A DNA stretch of 64,000 bases from Siccirubricoccus sp. G192 (lineage in GTDB: Bacteria; Pseudomonadota; Alphaproteobacteria; Acetobacterales; Acetobacteraceae): positions 1,275,501-1,339,500 of the forward strand of contig NZ_JAHREN010000001.1 of NCBI RefSeq assembly GCF_019084075.1, written 5' to 3'. The notes beneath the pieces were generated by a model that ran no database searches, had not been told where the DNA came from, and saw only the letters and a list, made by a program, of their open reading frames with translations. The first letter of the stretch is position 1, and every line of letters begins with the position of its first letter. Both the position numbers and the translations under genes were made by a program. Below are positions 17,574-26,338 of this stretch, piece after piece.

Positions 17574-18620
17574 ATGCGGGCGCTCACGGTCATTCCGGGC
17601 AAGGCGAATTCGGCGGCGGTCGTCGAGATGCCCGAGCCCCCCGCCTCGGATGGCCCCATCCTGGTGCGGACCCTCGCCGTCGGTGTCTGCGGCACCGATG
17701 CGGAGATCGTCTCGGGCCAGTATGGCTGGCCGCCGCGGGGCGAGGAGCGGCTGATCCTCGGCCATGAATCGCTGGGCGAGGTCGAGGCGGCGCCGGCGGG
17801 CAGCGGCTTCAGCGCGGGCGACCGCGTGGTCGGCATCGTCCGCCGGCCCGACCCGGTGCCCTGCATCGCCTGCGGCATCGGCGAATGGGACATGTGCCGC
17901 AACGGCCGCTACACCGAACGCGGCATCAAGGAGCGGCACGGCTACGCCTCCGAGCGGTTCAGGATCGAGCCGGATTTCCTGGTGAAGCTCGCCCCCGGGC
18001 TCGATGCCCTCGGCGTCCTGCTCGAACCGGCCAGCGTCGTCGCCAAGGCCTGGGAGCATATCGAGCGGATCGGCCGGCGGGCGCGGTGGGAACCAGCCAC
18101 GGTGCTGGTCACCGGTGCCGGCCCGATCGGCCTGCTGGCGGCCCTGCTCGGCAGGCAGCGGGGCCTCGATGTGCATGTCCTGGACCGGGTGACGGAGGGA
18201 CCGAAGCCGCAACTGGTGCGGAACCTGGGCGGCACCTACCACAGCGGCCCGATGGCGGGGATCGGCATCCATCCCGATATCGTCGTGGAATGCACGGGCG
18301 CCGCCTCGCTGGTGATGGATGCGACGTTGCAGCTTGCGGCGGATGGCATCGTCTGCCTGGCGGGCGTGTCCTCCGGCGGGCGCAGGATCAGCGTCGATGT
18401 CGGCATGCTGAACCGGGACATGGTGCTGGACAACAATGTGATGTTCGGCACCGTGAACGCCAATCTGCGCCACTACCAGGCGGCCGCGGAGGCGCTCGCC
18501 AAGGCGGACCAGGCCTGGCTCGGCAGGCTGATCTCGCGGCGGGAGCCGCTCGGCCGCTGGCAGCGGGCCCTGACTCGGCAGCCCGACGACATCAAGGTGG
18601 TGATCGATTTCACGCTCTGA
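17574..18620 (+). CDS. Zinc-dependent glucose 1-dehydrogenase, MDR family
   Basis: This 348-aa medium-chain dehydrogenase shows the catalytic zinc ligands VGVCGTDAE and LILGHESLGEV, a cysteine-rich lobe PCIACGIGEWDMC, the NAD(P) site VLVTGAGPIGLLAALLG, and the GDH-specific C-terminal domain with DIVVECTGAA and NNVMFGTVNA. It oxidises glucose to gluconolactone with NAD(P). GGAG precedes ATG 17574. The GH15 gene starts 10 bp downstream, suggesting that glucose released by the hydrolase is oxidised here. Confidence 0.85.
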   Translation: MRALTVIPGKANSAAVVEMPEPPASDGPILVRTLAVGVCGTDAEIVSGQYGWPPRGEERLILGHESLGEVEAAPAGSGFSAGDRVVGIVRRPDPVPCIACGIGEWDMCRNGRYTERGIKERHGYASERFRIEPDFLVKLAPGLDALGVLLEPASVVAKAWEHIERIGRRARWEPATVLVTGAGPIGLLAALLGRQRGLDVHVLDRVTEGPKPQLVRNLGGTYHSGPMAGIGIHPDIVVECTGAASLVMDATLQLAADGIVCLAGVSSGGRRISVDVGMLNRDMVLDNNVMFGTVNANLRHYQAAAEALAKADQAWLGRLISRREPLGRWQRALTRQPDDIKVVIDFTL

Positions 18621-18630
18621 GCGGGGCCCC

Positions 18631-20433
18631 ATGCCGAACCGAATCGAGGACTATGCCGTCATCGGCAACCGCGAAACCATGGCGCTGGTCGGGCGCGACG
18701 GCGCCATCGACTGGCTGTGCCTGCCGCGCTTCGACAGTCCGGCCTGCTTCGCGGCATTGCTCGGCACCGCGGAGAACGGGCGCTGGCGCATCGCGCCCTG
18801 CGACCCCGCCCCGCGCGTCTCGCGGCGCTACCGCGACGGCACCCTGGTGCTCGAAACCCGCTTCGAGACGGCCGAGGGCGCCGTTGTCGTGACCGATTGC
18901 ATGCAGCGCCGCGACGGCGCCAAGGACATCGTGCGCCTGGTGCGTGGCGAGCGCGGCCGTGTCGCCATGCGCTGCGATCTCGTGATCCGTTTCGACTATG
19001 GCAAGGACGTGCCCTGGGTGTCGCGCCTGGCCGATGGTCGGCTCTGCGCCATCGCCGGCCCCAACCGGCTCGTACTGGCGACGCCGGCCCCGCTGCATGG
19101 CGAGAACCTGACCACGGTCGCGGATTTCGCTGTCGAGGTGGGGCAGGAGGTGCCCTTCGTCCTGACCTGGACACTCTCCTATCGCGACCTTCCCGGGCCG
19201 GTCGAGGCGGCCATGGTGATCGAGGCGGAAAGCCGCGCCTGGCAGGCGTGGTCCGACCGTTGCGAGCCGGAGGGCGAATGGACCGAGGCGGTCCGACGTT
19301 CCCTCATCACGCTTCGGGCGCTGGCGCATCATGAAACCGGCGGCATCGTCGCCGCCGCCACGACCTCCCTGCCCGAACAGCTCGGCGGCACGCGGAACTG
19401 GGACTACCGTTACTGCTGGCTGCGCGACGCCACCTTCACTCTGCTCACCCTCATGAATGCCGGCTATTCCGCTGAAGCGGCGGCGTGGCGCGAATGGCTG
19501 TTGCGGGCGGTGGCCGGCAGCCCGGACAAGCTGCAGATCATGTACGGGCTTGCCGGCGAAAGGCGGCTCGCCGAATGGGAAGTGCCCTGGCTGCCGGGCT
19601 ACGAGAACGCCCGCCCCGTGCGGATCGGCAATGCCGCCTCGGGCCAATTGCAGCTCGATGTCTATGGCGAGGTGATGGACGCCCTCTACAATGGCCGGGT
19701 GGCGGGGCTCGACCCGCTCGGCGCCGCCTGGGATCTGGAGAAGGTTCTGGTCCACGAACTCATCGGGATCTGGGACAAGCCGGATGACGGCCTCTGGGAG
19801 ACGCGGGGCGCGCGCCGGCAATTCACCCATTCCAAGGTCATGGCCTGGGTGGCGCTGGACCGCGCGGTGCGGGGGATCGAGCAATTCGGCCTCGATGGTC
19901 CCGTCGAGGAATGGCGCGCGGTGCGGGCGCATATCCATGCCGACGCCTGCCGCCAGGGCTTCGACCCGGATCTCGGCTCCTTCGTGCAGGTCTATGGCGG
20001 CAAGCAACTCGATGCGAGCCTGCTGATGATCCCGCTGGTCGGCTTCCTGCCGCCGGAGGACCCGCGGGTGCGCGGCACGGTCGCGGCCATCGAGAAGCAC
20101 CTGATGCGGGATGGCTTCGTGCTGCGCTACGACACCGGCGCCTCGGATGACGGCCTGCCGCCCGGCGAGGGCGCCTTCCTGGCCTGCAGCTTCTGGCTCG
20201 CCGACAATTACGTCATGCTCGGCCGCCGGCAGGAAGCGCGCGCGCTGTTCGAGCGGCTGCTGGCGCTGCGCAACGATGTCGGGCTGCTGGCGGAGGAATA
20301 CGACCCGCGGGCCGGCCGCCAGGTCGGCAATTTCCCGCAGGCGCTCTCGCATATCGCGCTCGTGGATACCGCCCGCAACCTGAGCCGGGACGCCAATCCG
20401 GCAAAGCAGCGTTCCGGCCATCCGGTGCCGTGA
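18631..20433 (+). CDS. Glycoside hydrolase family 15 protein (trehalase/glucoamylase-like)
   Basis: This 600-aa protein of the bacterial GH15 type has an N-terminal beta-sandwich (IEDYAVIGNRETMALVGRDG) and an (alpha/alpha)6 barrel with NWDYRYCWLRDATFTL. The probable general acid is in DDGLWETRG and the general base in LLAEEYDPRAG. There is no signal peptide, so it is cytoplasmic. Relatives hydrolyse trehalose or maltosides to glucose; which one cannot be told here. It is co-directional with, and 10 bp after, the glucose dehydrogenase. Confidence 0.88.
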   Translation: MPNRIEDYAVIGNRETMALVGRDGAIDWLCLPRFDSPACFAALLGTAENGRWRIAPCDPAPRVSRRYRDGTLVLETRFETAEGAVVVTDCMQRRDGAKDIVRLVRGERGRVAMRCDLVIRFDYGKDVPWVSRLADGRLCAIAGPNRLVLATPAPLHGENLTTVADFAVEVGQEVPFVLTWTLSYRDLPGPVEAAMVIEAESRAWQAWSDRCEPEGEWTEAVRRSLITLRALAHHETGGIVAAATTSLPEQLGGTRNWDYRYCWLRDATFTLLTLMNAGYSAEAAAWREWLLRAVAGSPDKLQIMYGLAGERRLAEWEVPWLPGYENARPVRIGNAASGQLQLDVYGEVMDALYNGRVAGLDPLGAAWDLEKVLVHELIGIWDKPDDGLWETRGARRQFTHSKVMAWVALDRAVRGIEQFGLDGPVEEWRAVRAHIHADACRQGFDPDLGSFVQVYGGKQLDASLLMIPLVGFLPPEDPRVRGTVAAIEKHLMRDGFVLRYDTGASDDGLPPGEGAFLACSFWLADNYVMLGRRQEARALFERLLALRNDVGLLAEEYDPRAGRQVGNFPQALSHIALVDTARNLSRDANPAKQRSGHPVP

Positions 20434-20492
20434 ACCGCTTCGGCCTTCAGCCAGAGATGTTCTAGGCTGCAGCCTTTACAGGAACGCGATGG

Positions 20493-21284
20493 ATGACCAC
20501 GACGATCGATGCGCCCGAGGCGGGCTTCCGCTTCATCCCCGGGGTATTCCAGTATTCCGCCGGCGTGGCCGCGCTGCCCGGCTTCCGGATCGAACGGGCG
20601 CGCTTCGCCGATCCGGTGCCGATCGCCGAGGGCTGGCGCCGCATCGCCGCGCATCTCGATGCGCTCGGCCGGCCGCGCGGCGCCTTCTGCGCCTGCGAAT
20701 TGCGCTCCCCCGCCCCCTTCACGGAGGCGGGCTTCATCGCCTTCAACCGCGCCTATGCCGGCGTGCTGGCGGAATGGGGCCTGCTGCGGGACGGCCGCAA
20801 CCCCGTGGCGCGCAGCAATGTCTGCCCCGAGATCGACCCGCCCGCCGAGCCCGCCTTCCACGCCTTCTGCTACACGGTGCCGGAAGCCTCGGCGCCATCA
20901 GGCTTCATCGTGGCCGGCAGCGGCGAGGTGCCCGAGGGAAAGCCGAATTACCGCGACCACATCCTGGCGCCGGGCGACACCTCCGCCACCGGGCTGCGCC
21001 GCAAGGCAGACTGGGTGTTGGGGGAGATGGAGCGGCGCATGGCCGCGCTTGGCGCCGATTGGGCCATGGCCACAGCGGTGCAGGCCTATACGGTGCATGA
21101 CCTCCACCCTTTCCTGGCGGAGGAGATCGTGCGGCGCGGCGCCGCGCGGCACGGCCTCACCTGGCAATTCTGCCGCCCGCCGGTGGCGGGCCTCGACTTC
21201 GAGATGGATTGCCGGGGCGTGGCGCTGGAGCGCGTGCTGCCGGGCGGCCCGATGACCGCAGGGCCGCATGGCCCGGAGGTCTGA
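20493..21284 (+). CDS. CnbZ-like protein (2-amino-5-chloromuconate deaminase family)
   Basis: This 263-aa protein has the look of the CnbZ family: RFIPGVFQYSAGVAALPGF, GAFCACELRSPAPFTEAGF, ARSNVCPEIDPP, HAFCYTVP and VHDLHPFLAEEIV. The family is named for an enzyme of chloronitrobenzene degradation, but most members have no known substrate; I make the assignment from memory of the family pattern. AGGAA precedes ATG 20493. The last 13 codons overlap a divergent copy of the gene-end repeat, so the C-terminus GGPMTAGPHGPEV may be repeat-derived. Confidence 0.65.
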   Translation: MTTTIDAPEAGFRFIPGVFQYSAGVAALPGFRIERARFADPVPIAEGWRRIAAHLDALGRPRGAFCACELRSPAPFTEAGFIAFNRAYAGVLAEWGLLRDGRNPVARSNVCPEIDPPAEPAFHAFCYTVPEASAPSGFIVAGSGEVPEGKPNYRDHILAPGDTSATGLRRKADWVLGEMERRMAALGADWAMATAVQAYTVHDLHPFLAEEIVRRGAARHGLTWQFCRPPVAGLDFEMDCRGVALERVLPGGPMTAGPHGPEV

Positions 21285-21303
21285 ATCGGGCCGAAGATAC
21301 AAG
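21243..21303 (+). repeat. Divergent gene-end repeat unit overlapping a coding 3' end
   Basis: This segment aligns end to end with the 57-bp unit at 27127: GGCGGCCCGAT, ACCGCA, hairpin GGGCC-GCAT-GGCCC, GGAGG, TCTGAATCGGG, then GATACA. The inner stem differs in sequence from the 27-kb copies (GGC-GAA-GCC) but still pairs perfectly. The outer arms CCCGAT and ATCGGG also pair. The TGA inside it is the stop of the CnbZ-like gene. Confidence 0.55.
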
Positions 21304-21324
21304 GCGGGGCCCGGCCTTGGCCGT

Positions 21325-22335
21325 TCAGCCCGGCGGCTGCACCGCCGGCACCGTGCCCTCCGCCCCGGCCAGCCTGCGCCCTGGCCTTGCCGCCGCCCGT
21401 CGCTCCAGCAGCCCGGCGATGCCGCGCGGCAGGAAGATCATGAACAGCACCAGCAGGATGCCATAGACGAAGGCTGCGGCGCCGGTGAATTGCGTGCCGA
21501 AGGCGACGCGCAAGGATTCTTCCAGCCCGATGGTGATCAGCGCGCCGATGGTCGGGCCGATCGGGCTGTACATACCGCCCGCAATGGCGACGAAGACGAT
21601 CTGCAACGAGATGCCAAGGCCGGCGAGGGATTCCGGGTTCAGGTACATGCGGTACTGCCCCGTCAGCGCCCCGGCCAGCGCGGCCAGCGCAACGGAGAGC
21701 ATGGTGAGCTTCAGCTTCTCCCGCGTCACCCGGATGCCAATGGAGGCGGCCGCATCCTCATCCTCCGCGATCGCCGCCAGCGCCTTGGAGGTCATGGAGC
21801 GGTCCAGCACCCGCCAGGCGAGCAGCCCCAGGGCCCAGGCCGCCAATGCGACCCACCAGAAGCCGGCCTTGTCGAATTGCATCGCCGCGAAGGCGCCTCC
21901 TGGCGGCGCCTGATGCGGCGTCATGCCGAGCGAGCCGCCGGTGACGTCGCGCAGCGCGACGATCAGGATCCGCACGATCTCGCCCGCCGCCAGCGTCACC
22001 AACGCGAAGTAATGCCCCACCACGCGCAACTGGAAACAGGGATAGCCGAGCAGCAGCCCGGCCCCCACCGCCGCCGCGACGCCGATGGGCACGCCGAGCC
22101 AGGGCGAGATGCCGTAGTAGTTCCAGAGCAGCCCCATGACATAGGCGCCGATGCCCAGGAAGGCGCCATGGCCGAAGGAGACCAGCCGGTAACGCCCCAT
22201 CAGCGCCCAGCCGGTGCCCGCCAGCGCGGTGAGCAGCCCCGTGACCAGCAGGTGCATGAAGTAGTCGGGCGGCGAGAGCAGCGGCACGCAGGCCAGCGCC
22301 GCCAGCACCGCCACCGGAAGGACCAGCCCGCTCAT
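21325..22335 (-). CDS. livM: Branched-chain amino acid ABC transporter permease LivM
   Basis: This 336-aa inner-membrane permease is of the LivM type, with many hydrophobic helices and the EAA-like landmarks RLVSFGHGAFLGIGAYVMGL, YFALVTLAAGEIVRILI and AGGMYSPIGPTIGALI. Its start overlaps the livH stop (ATGA), so it is the last gene of the liv operon. The transporter may carry branched-chain amino acids, amides or aromatic acids; specificity depends on the binding protein. Confidence 0.93.
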   Translation of the reverse strand: MSGLVLPVAVLAALACVPLLSPPDYFMHLLVTGLLTALAGTGWALMGRYRLVSFGHGAFLGIGAYVMGLLWNYYGISPWLGVPIGVAAAVGAGLLLGYPCFQLRVVGHYFALVTLAAGEIVRILIVALRDVTGGSLGMTPHQAPPGGAFAAMQFDKAGFWWVALAAWALGLLAWRVLDRSMTSKALAAIAEDEDAAASIGIRVTREKLKLTMLSVALAALAGALTGQYRMYLNPESLAGLGISLQIVFVAIAGGMYSPIGPTIGALITIGLEESLRVAFGTQFTGAAAFVYGILLVLFMIFLPRGIAGLLERRAAARPGRRLAGAEGTVPAVQPPG

Positions 22336-23186
22336 CTTGTGAACAGCCCCTGCGGCCGGATGAACATGACCAGGATGAAGAACAGGAAGGCGACCACATA
22401 GGACATGTCGGTATCCCCGTAGAAGCCGCCGACCGAGACGATCAGCCCCATCAGGAAGGCCGCCAGGAAGCCGCCCAGCATGTTGCCGAGCCCGCCCATG
22501 ACGCAGATCATGAAGGTGATCGGCCCGAAGGACAGGCCGACGAAGGGATGCACGTCGAGCTGCACCACCAGCAGGCAGGCGGCGAGGCCGGCCAGCGCGC
22601 CGCCGGCCGCCGAGGCGATCAGGTAGATGCGGTGCGGGTCCACGCCCATCAGCGGCATCACCTCCCGGTCGCGGGCGATGGCGCGGATGGCGGTGCCGAC
22701 ATAGGTGAATTTCAGGAAGGCCCAGAGCACCGCGGCGCCGAGCAGCGCCGCGACAAAGGCCGCTAGCTTGGTGCCGGACACGAAGACCTCGCCAAGCTCG
22801 ATCGGCGGCATCTCCACGCCCAGGCTGCGGAAATCGGTGGAGAAGACCAGCGTGGCCGCGCCCTGCAGCACGAAGAGCACGCCGCCGGTGGCGAGCACCT
22901 GGTTGATCGGCGGCGCGGCGAGCAGCGGCCGCACCACCAGCAGGTGCAGCAGCAGGCCGAGCACGGCGATCGCCGGCAGGCATGTCGCGAAGGCCAGGGC
23001 GAGCGGCCAGCCCGCCTGGGTATGGAGGAACCAGACGATGTACATGCCCACCATCACCAGCTCCGCGTAGCAGAGCCAGATCACGTCCACGACCCCGAAG
23101 ACCAGGTTCAGCCCGAGCACCGGCAGCGCGAAGACGCCGCCGAGCAGCACCCCGTTCAGCACGGCCTCCAGCAGGAAGGGATCCAT
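22332..23186 (-). CDS. livH: Branched-chain amino acid ABC transporter permease LivH
   Basis: This 284-aa permease has the LivH landmarks NGVLLGGVFALPVLGLNLVF, RAIARDREVMPLMGVDP and VGLSFGPITFMICVMGGLGN. It pairs with LivM to form the membrane channel. ATG 23186 gives MDPFLLEAVLNG. As written the livF frame runs over this start by 31 bp; if the C7 at 23197-23203 is one base too long, livF ends at 23191 and the two genes are separated by 4 bp. Confidence 0.93.
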   Translation of the reverse strand: MDPFLLEAVLNGVLLGGVFALPVLGLNLVFGVVDVIWLCYAELVMVGMYIVWFLHTQAGWPLALAFATCLPAIAVLGLLLHLLVVRPLLAAPPINQVLATGGVLFVLQGAATLVFSTDFRSLGVEMPPIELGEVFVSGTKLAAFVAALLGAAVLWAFLKFTYVGTAIRAIARDREVMPLMGVDPHRIYLIASAAGGALAGLAACLLVVQLDVHPFVGLSFGPITFMICVMGGLGNMLGGFLAAFLMGLIVSVGGFYGDTDMSYVVAFLFFILVMFIRPQGLFTR

Positions 23187-23914
23187 GCGCTCAATGCCCC
23201 CCCGAGATAGCTGCGGCGGATGGCGGGGTCGGCGGCGAGCGCGGCGGAGGCGCCCTCGGCGGCCACGCGCCCGGTTTCCAGCACATAGGCGCGGTCCACC
23301 ACGCGGAGCACCTGCGCCACGTTCTGCTCCACGATCAGCACGGTCAGCCCCTCCTGCCGGATGCGGCGCACCAGGTCGAAGACCTGCTGCACCACCAGCG
23401 GCGCCAGGCCCGCCGAGGGCTCGTCCAGCAGCAGGATGCGCGGGCCCGACATCAGCGCGCGGCCGATGGCGCACATCTGCTGCTCGCCGCCCGACATCGT
23501 GCCCGCCAATTGGTGCCGCCGCTGCTTCAGGCGCGGGAACAGCTCGAAGACATGGTCGCGGCGTTCCTGGAACCTGGCCCGGGCGCTCTTGATATAGGCG
23601 CCGACCTTGAGGTTCTCCTCCACGGTCAGTTGCGGGAACAGGCGCCGGTTCTCCGGCACATGCGCGATGCCGAGCACCGGCAGCTCATGCGCCGGCACCG
23701 CCGCCAGATCGGCGCCGCCGAAGCGGAGCGTGCCCGCGCTGGCGCGGATCAGGCCGGAGATCACGCGGAGCAGCGTGGTCTTGCCGGCGCCGTTCGGGCC
23801 GACCACGCCCACCGCCTCCCCCGGCTCGACCCGTAGGTCGACGCCGAAGAGCGCCTGGAAATCCCCGTAGCCGGCATGGATGCCGGAGAGTTCCAGCGTG
23901 CCCACCCCGCTCAT
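23156..23914 (-). CDS. livF: Branched-chain amino acid ABC transporter ATPase LivF
   Basis: This ATPase has Walker A GPNGAGKTTLLR, the Q-loop region HVPENRRLFPQLTVEENL, signature TMSGGEQQMCAIGRALM, Walker B ILLLDEPSAGL and the switch region VLIVEQNV. It drives the transporter with LivG. The written C-terminus LGGALSAWIPSCWRPC is atypical. Dropping one base from the C7 run at 23197-23203 gives the usual ending YLGGH, with stop at 23191. The start overlaps the livG stop (ATGA). Confidence 0.92.
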   Translation of the reverse strand: MSGVGTLELSGIHAGYGDFQALFGVDLRVEPGEAVGVVGPNGAGKTTLLRVISGLIRASAGTLRFGGADLAAVPAHELPVLGIAHVPENRRLFPQLTVEENLKVGAYIKSARARFQERRDHVFELFPRLKQRRHQLAGTMSGGEQQMCAIGRALMSGPRILLLDEPSAGLAPLVVQQVFDLVRRIRQEGLTVLIVEQNVAQVLRVVDRAYVLETGRVAAEGASAALAADPAIRRSYLGGALSAWIPSCWRPC

Positions 23915-24663
23915 GCGGCGCGCGCCTCGGGTGGCCCGAGATAGACCTCCGCCACCCGTTCATCCTCCTGCGCGGCCTGGGCCGTGCCCTCGAAGATCAC
24001 CGCGCCATGGTCCAGCACCACCACGCGGTCCACCACGGAGAGAAGCACGCCCATGATGTGCTCGACCCAGACGATGGTGATGCCGCGCTCGTCGCGGATG
24101 CGCTTCAGCATGTCGGCCGCCTGGCGCATCTCCGCGGCATCCAGCCCGCCGAGCGATTCATCGGCCAGCAGCAGCCGCGGCTGGGTGGCGAGCGCCCGCG
24201 CCAGCTCCAGCTTCTTGAGCCCTGCCGCGCCGAGGCCGGTGGTGGCGGCATGCGGGTCGTCGGGCAGTTGCGCGAGCCGCAGCGCGTCGCGCGCCCGCGT
24301 CTCCGCCTCCTCCCGCCCGATCGCCTCGCCGGCGCCGTAATAGGCCGCGAGCAGGGCATTCTCCAGCAGCGAGAGATCGCGGAAGGGGCGCGGGATCTGG
24401 AAGGTCCGGCCGATGCCGCGCCGGCACACCTGGTCGGCGGAAAGCCCGCCGATCTCCTCCCCCTGCAACCGGACCGAGCCGGAGGTCGGCTTCAGCATCC
24501 CGGCGATGCAGTTGAAGGTGGTGCTCTTGCCGGAGCCGTTGGGGCCGAGCAGCCCCAGGATCTGCCCCTCCGCCACCGAGAAGGACACCGCATCCACCGC
24601 GGTGAAACCGCCGAAACGCTTGGTCAGCCGCTCGACCTGGAGCAGCGCGGGCGCTCCGCTCAC
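23911..24663 (-). CDS. livG: Branched-chain amino acid ABC transporter ATPase LivG
   Basis: This 250-aa ATPase has Walker A LLGPNGSGKSTTFN, GIGRTFQIPRPFRDLSLLEN and Walker B RLLLADESLGGLD. The ABC signature reads TTGLGAAGLKKLELARAL in place of LSGGQ. LivG proteins often have a degenerate signature, but the serine is absent here. The histidine switch lies in VWVEHIMG. It overlaps livK and livF by 4 nt each. Confidence 0.9.
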   Translation of the reverse strand: MSGAPALLQVERLTKRFGGFTAVDAVSFSVAEGQILGLLGPNGSGKSTTFNCIAGMLKPTSGSVRLQGEEIGGLSADQVCRRGIGRTFQIPRPFRDLSLLENALLAAYYGAGEAIGREEAETRARDALRLAQLPDDPHAATTGLGAAGLKKLELARALATQPRLLLADESLGGLDAAEMRQAADMLKRIRDERGITIVWVEHIMGVLLSVVDRVVVLDHGAVIFEGTAQAAQEDERVAEVYLGPPEARAA

Positions 24664-25991
24664 GAACGCGCCGCGAAGGCGTTGGTGGAGGGCAGCGGCA
24701 GCACCGGCGGCCTGCCGGCGATGGCATCCGGCCAGACCACATGCGACTTGCCATCCTCGAACTGCATGACCACCGCGATGCTGCGCGCGTTCTGCCCGGC
24801 CATCACGTCCTCGGGCGGGTTGAACTTCACGCCATAGCCCTGGATGGTGCCGCCCACCGGGATATCCACCTGCAAGGCGGCCTCGCGCAGCGCATCGGCG
24901 GACATGCCGCCGGTCTTCTGCACCGCGGGCTTCAGCACGTTCTCCAGGAAGATCCAGGTGTTGTTGAACCCCATGGAGGCGTGGGTCGGCAGGTCGCGCA
25001 TCGGGTGCTTGGCCCGGAAGCGTTCGACGAAAACCTTGGCGAGGTCGCCGACGCCCGGCCGCAGCTTCTCCCAGTCGAGCATCTCGGTCGCGGCCGGGTC
25101 CACATTACAGAAATGGTTCACGTCCTTCCCGAAGGTCTCGGTCAGCCGGTCGATCTGCGAATAGCCTGCGCCGTGGCCGATCAGCGCCTTGAAGCGCAAC
25201 CCGCCCGCCTTGGCCTGGCGCAGGAACAGGGTGATGTCCGGGTTGTAGCCGACATGCAGCATGACATCCGGCCGCTCCCGCCGCAGCTTGGTCACCAGGG
25301 TGGAGAGATCGGCGGCGGTGGCGGAATAGGCCTCCTTCAGCACCATGTTCATGTTGTGGGCCTTGGCCTGCGCCTCCAGCCCCGAGGAGACGCCGGTGCC
25401 ATAGGGCCCATCCTCATAGATGGTGGCGAGGCGCACGCGCTCGGGCGCCATGCCGAGCCCCTTCTGCGCATGCTCGCGGATGAAGGCGATGGAGCCCTCG
25501 GCATACTGGTCGGAATGCACGGTCGGGCGGAACACGTAGCGCAGGTGCCGGTCCTTCAGCACGGCGGAGGAGATGGCGCTGGTGATCCACATGATCTTCC
25601 GCGCCTGCTCGAAGCGGCCGGAGAGCGGCACGGCATGGGCGGAGGAGTAGATCCCCGTCACCACCTCCAGCCCTTCCTGCCCGAGCAGCCGCTCGGCCTC
25701 GTTGATGGCGGTATCGGCCTTGCTCTGGCTATCGGCGGTGACGGCCTGGACGGGGCGGCCATTCACGCCACCGCGCTCGTTGAACATCTCGATGGCGACC
25801 TCGGCGCCCCAGAACAGCGGCTGGCTGCCGGCGCCGGCAAAGGGGCCGGAGAGGTCGGTCATCACGCCCACCCGCAGCGGCTCGCCGCGGGCCGGGCCCT
25901 GGGCGCGTGCCGCCGCCGGCACGGTCGCCGCCAGCCCGAGCGCCGCGCCCGCCTGCACCAGGCCGCGCCGCGTGATTTCGTTGCCGTGCAT
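24660..25991 (-). CDS. livK: Branched-chain amino acid ABC transporter substrate-binding protein LivK-like
   Basis: This is a 443-aa type I periplasmic binding protein (Peripla_BP_6). The N-terminus TRRGLVQAGAALGLAATVPAAARA fits a Tat-type signal. The mature part has LRVGVMTDLSGPFAGAGSQ, MFNERGGVNGRPVQAV, SKADTAINEAERLL, VFRPTVHSDQYAEG and IYEDGPYGTGVS. It delivers the ligand to LivHMGF. GAGGAGAAG precedes ATG 25991. It is the first gene of the operon, so the promoter should lie in 25992-26338. The long form and Tat signal are more like amide- or aromatic-acid-type receptors than E. coli LivK. Confidence 0.9.
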   Translation of the reverse strand: MHGNEITRRGLVQAGAALGLAATVPAAARAQGPARGEPLRVGVMTDLSGPFAGAGSQPLFWGAEVAIEMFNERGGVNGRPVQAVTADSQSKADTAINEAERLLGQEGLEVVTGIYSSAHAVPLSGRFEQARKIMWITSAISSAVLKDRHLRYVFRPTVHSDQYAEGSIAFIREHAQKGLGMAPERVRLATIYEDGPYGTGVSSGLEAQAKAHNMNMVLKEAYSATAADLSTLVTKLRRERPDVMLHVGYNPDITLFLRQAKAGGLRFKALIGHGAGYSQIDRLTETFGKDVNHFCNVDPAATEMLDWEKLRPGVGDLAKVFVERFRAKHPMRDLPTHASMGFNNTWIFLENVLKPAVQKTGGMSADALREAALQVDIPVGGTIQGYGVKFNPPEDVMAGQNARSIAVVMQFEDGKSHVVWPDAIAGRPPVLPLPSTNAFAARS

Positions 25992-26338
25992 CGGCTTCTC
26001 CTCCCTGATCCGCCGTCTTTGCGGCTGATTCTGCGTGGCAGCGGCGCCTGGGGCAGCCGCCTTGGGCGTGGGCTGGGCGGGACAAGGAGGGCGGGAGGAG
26101 GGCGGAGACGGCAGGCCAGGCGACATTGGCCCTGCCCCTGTCTTCACCCTCGCCCGCGCATTCGCCCGCTGTGTTGTTCCCGAAGCAAAGGGCGAGGAGG
26201 TGCCAGCCGTCAAGCACGACGTGGTTGCAGCGCTCCGATTCCGTCAGGTGGGATGCCGCGCCGGCCTCGCCGCCGCCATTTGACAAGCGCCGCCGGTGCC
26301 TGCGAGCGTCGCCGCCGGGCGGACAGGGAGGATGGCCG
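25992..26338. other. Divergent intergenic region between livK and the alpha/beta-hydrolase
   Basis: The region holds the 5' leaders of livK (minus strand) and of the hydrolase (plus strand). I see no convincing coding sequence. An open frame upstream of the hydrolase start exists but is low-complexity and not protein-like. The region must carry the liv promoter, but I cannot point to clear -35/-10 boxes. Confidence 0.5.

Noticed and set aside
26126..26338. Longer start for the alpha/beta-hydrolase
   Set aside because: The 71 extra residues are Ser/Pro/Arg-rich and not conserved-looking; ATG 26339 begins the typical domain.
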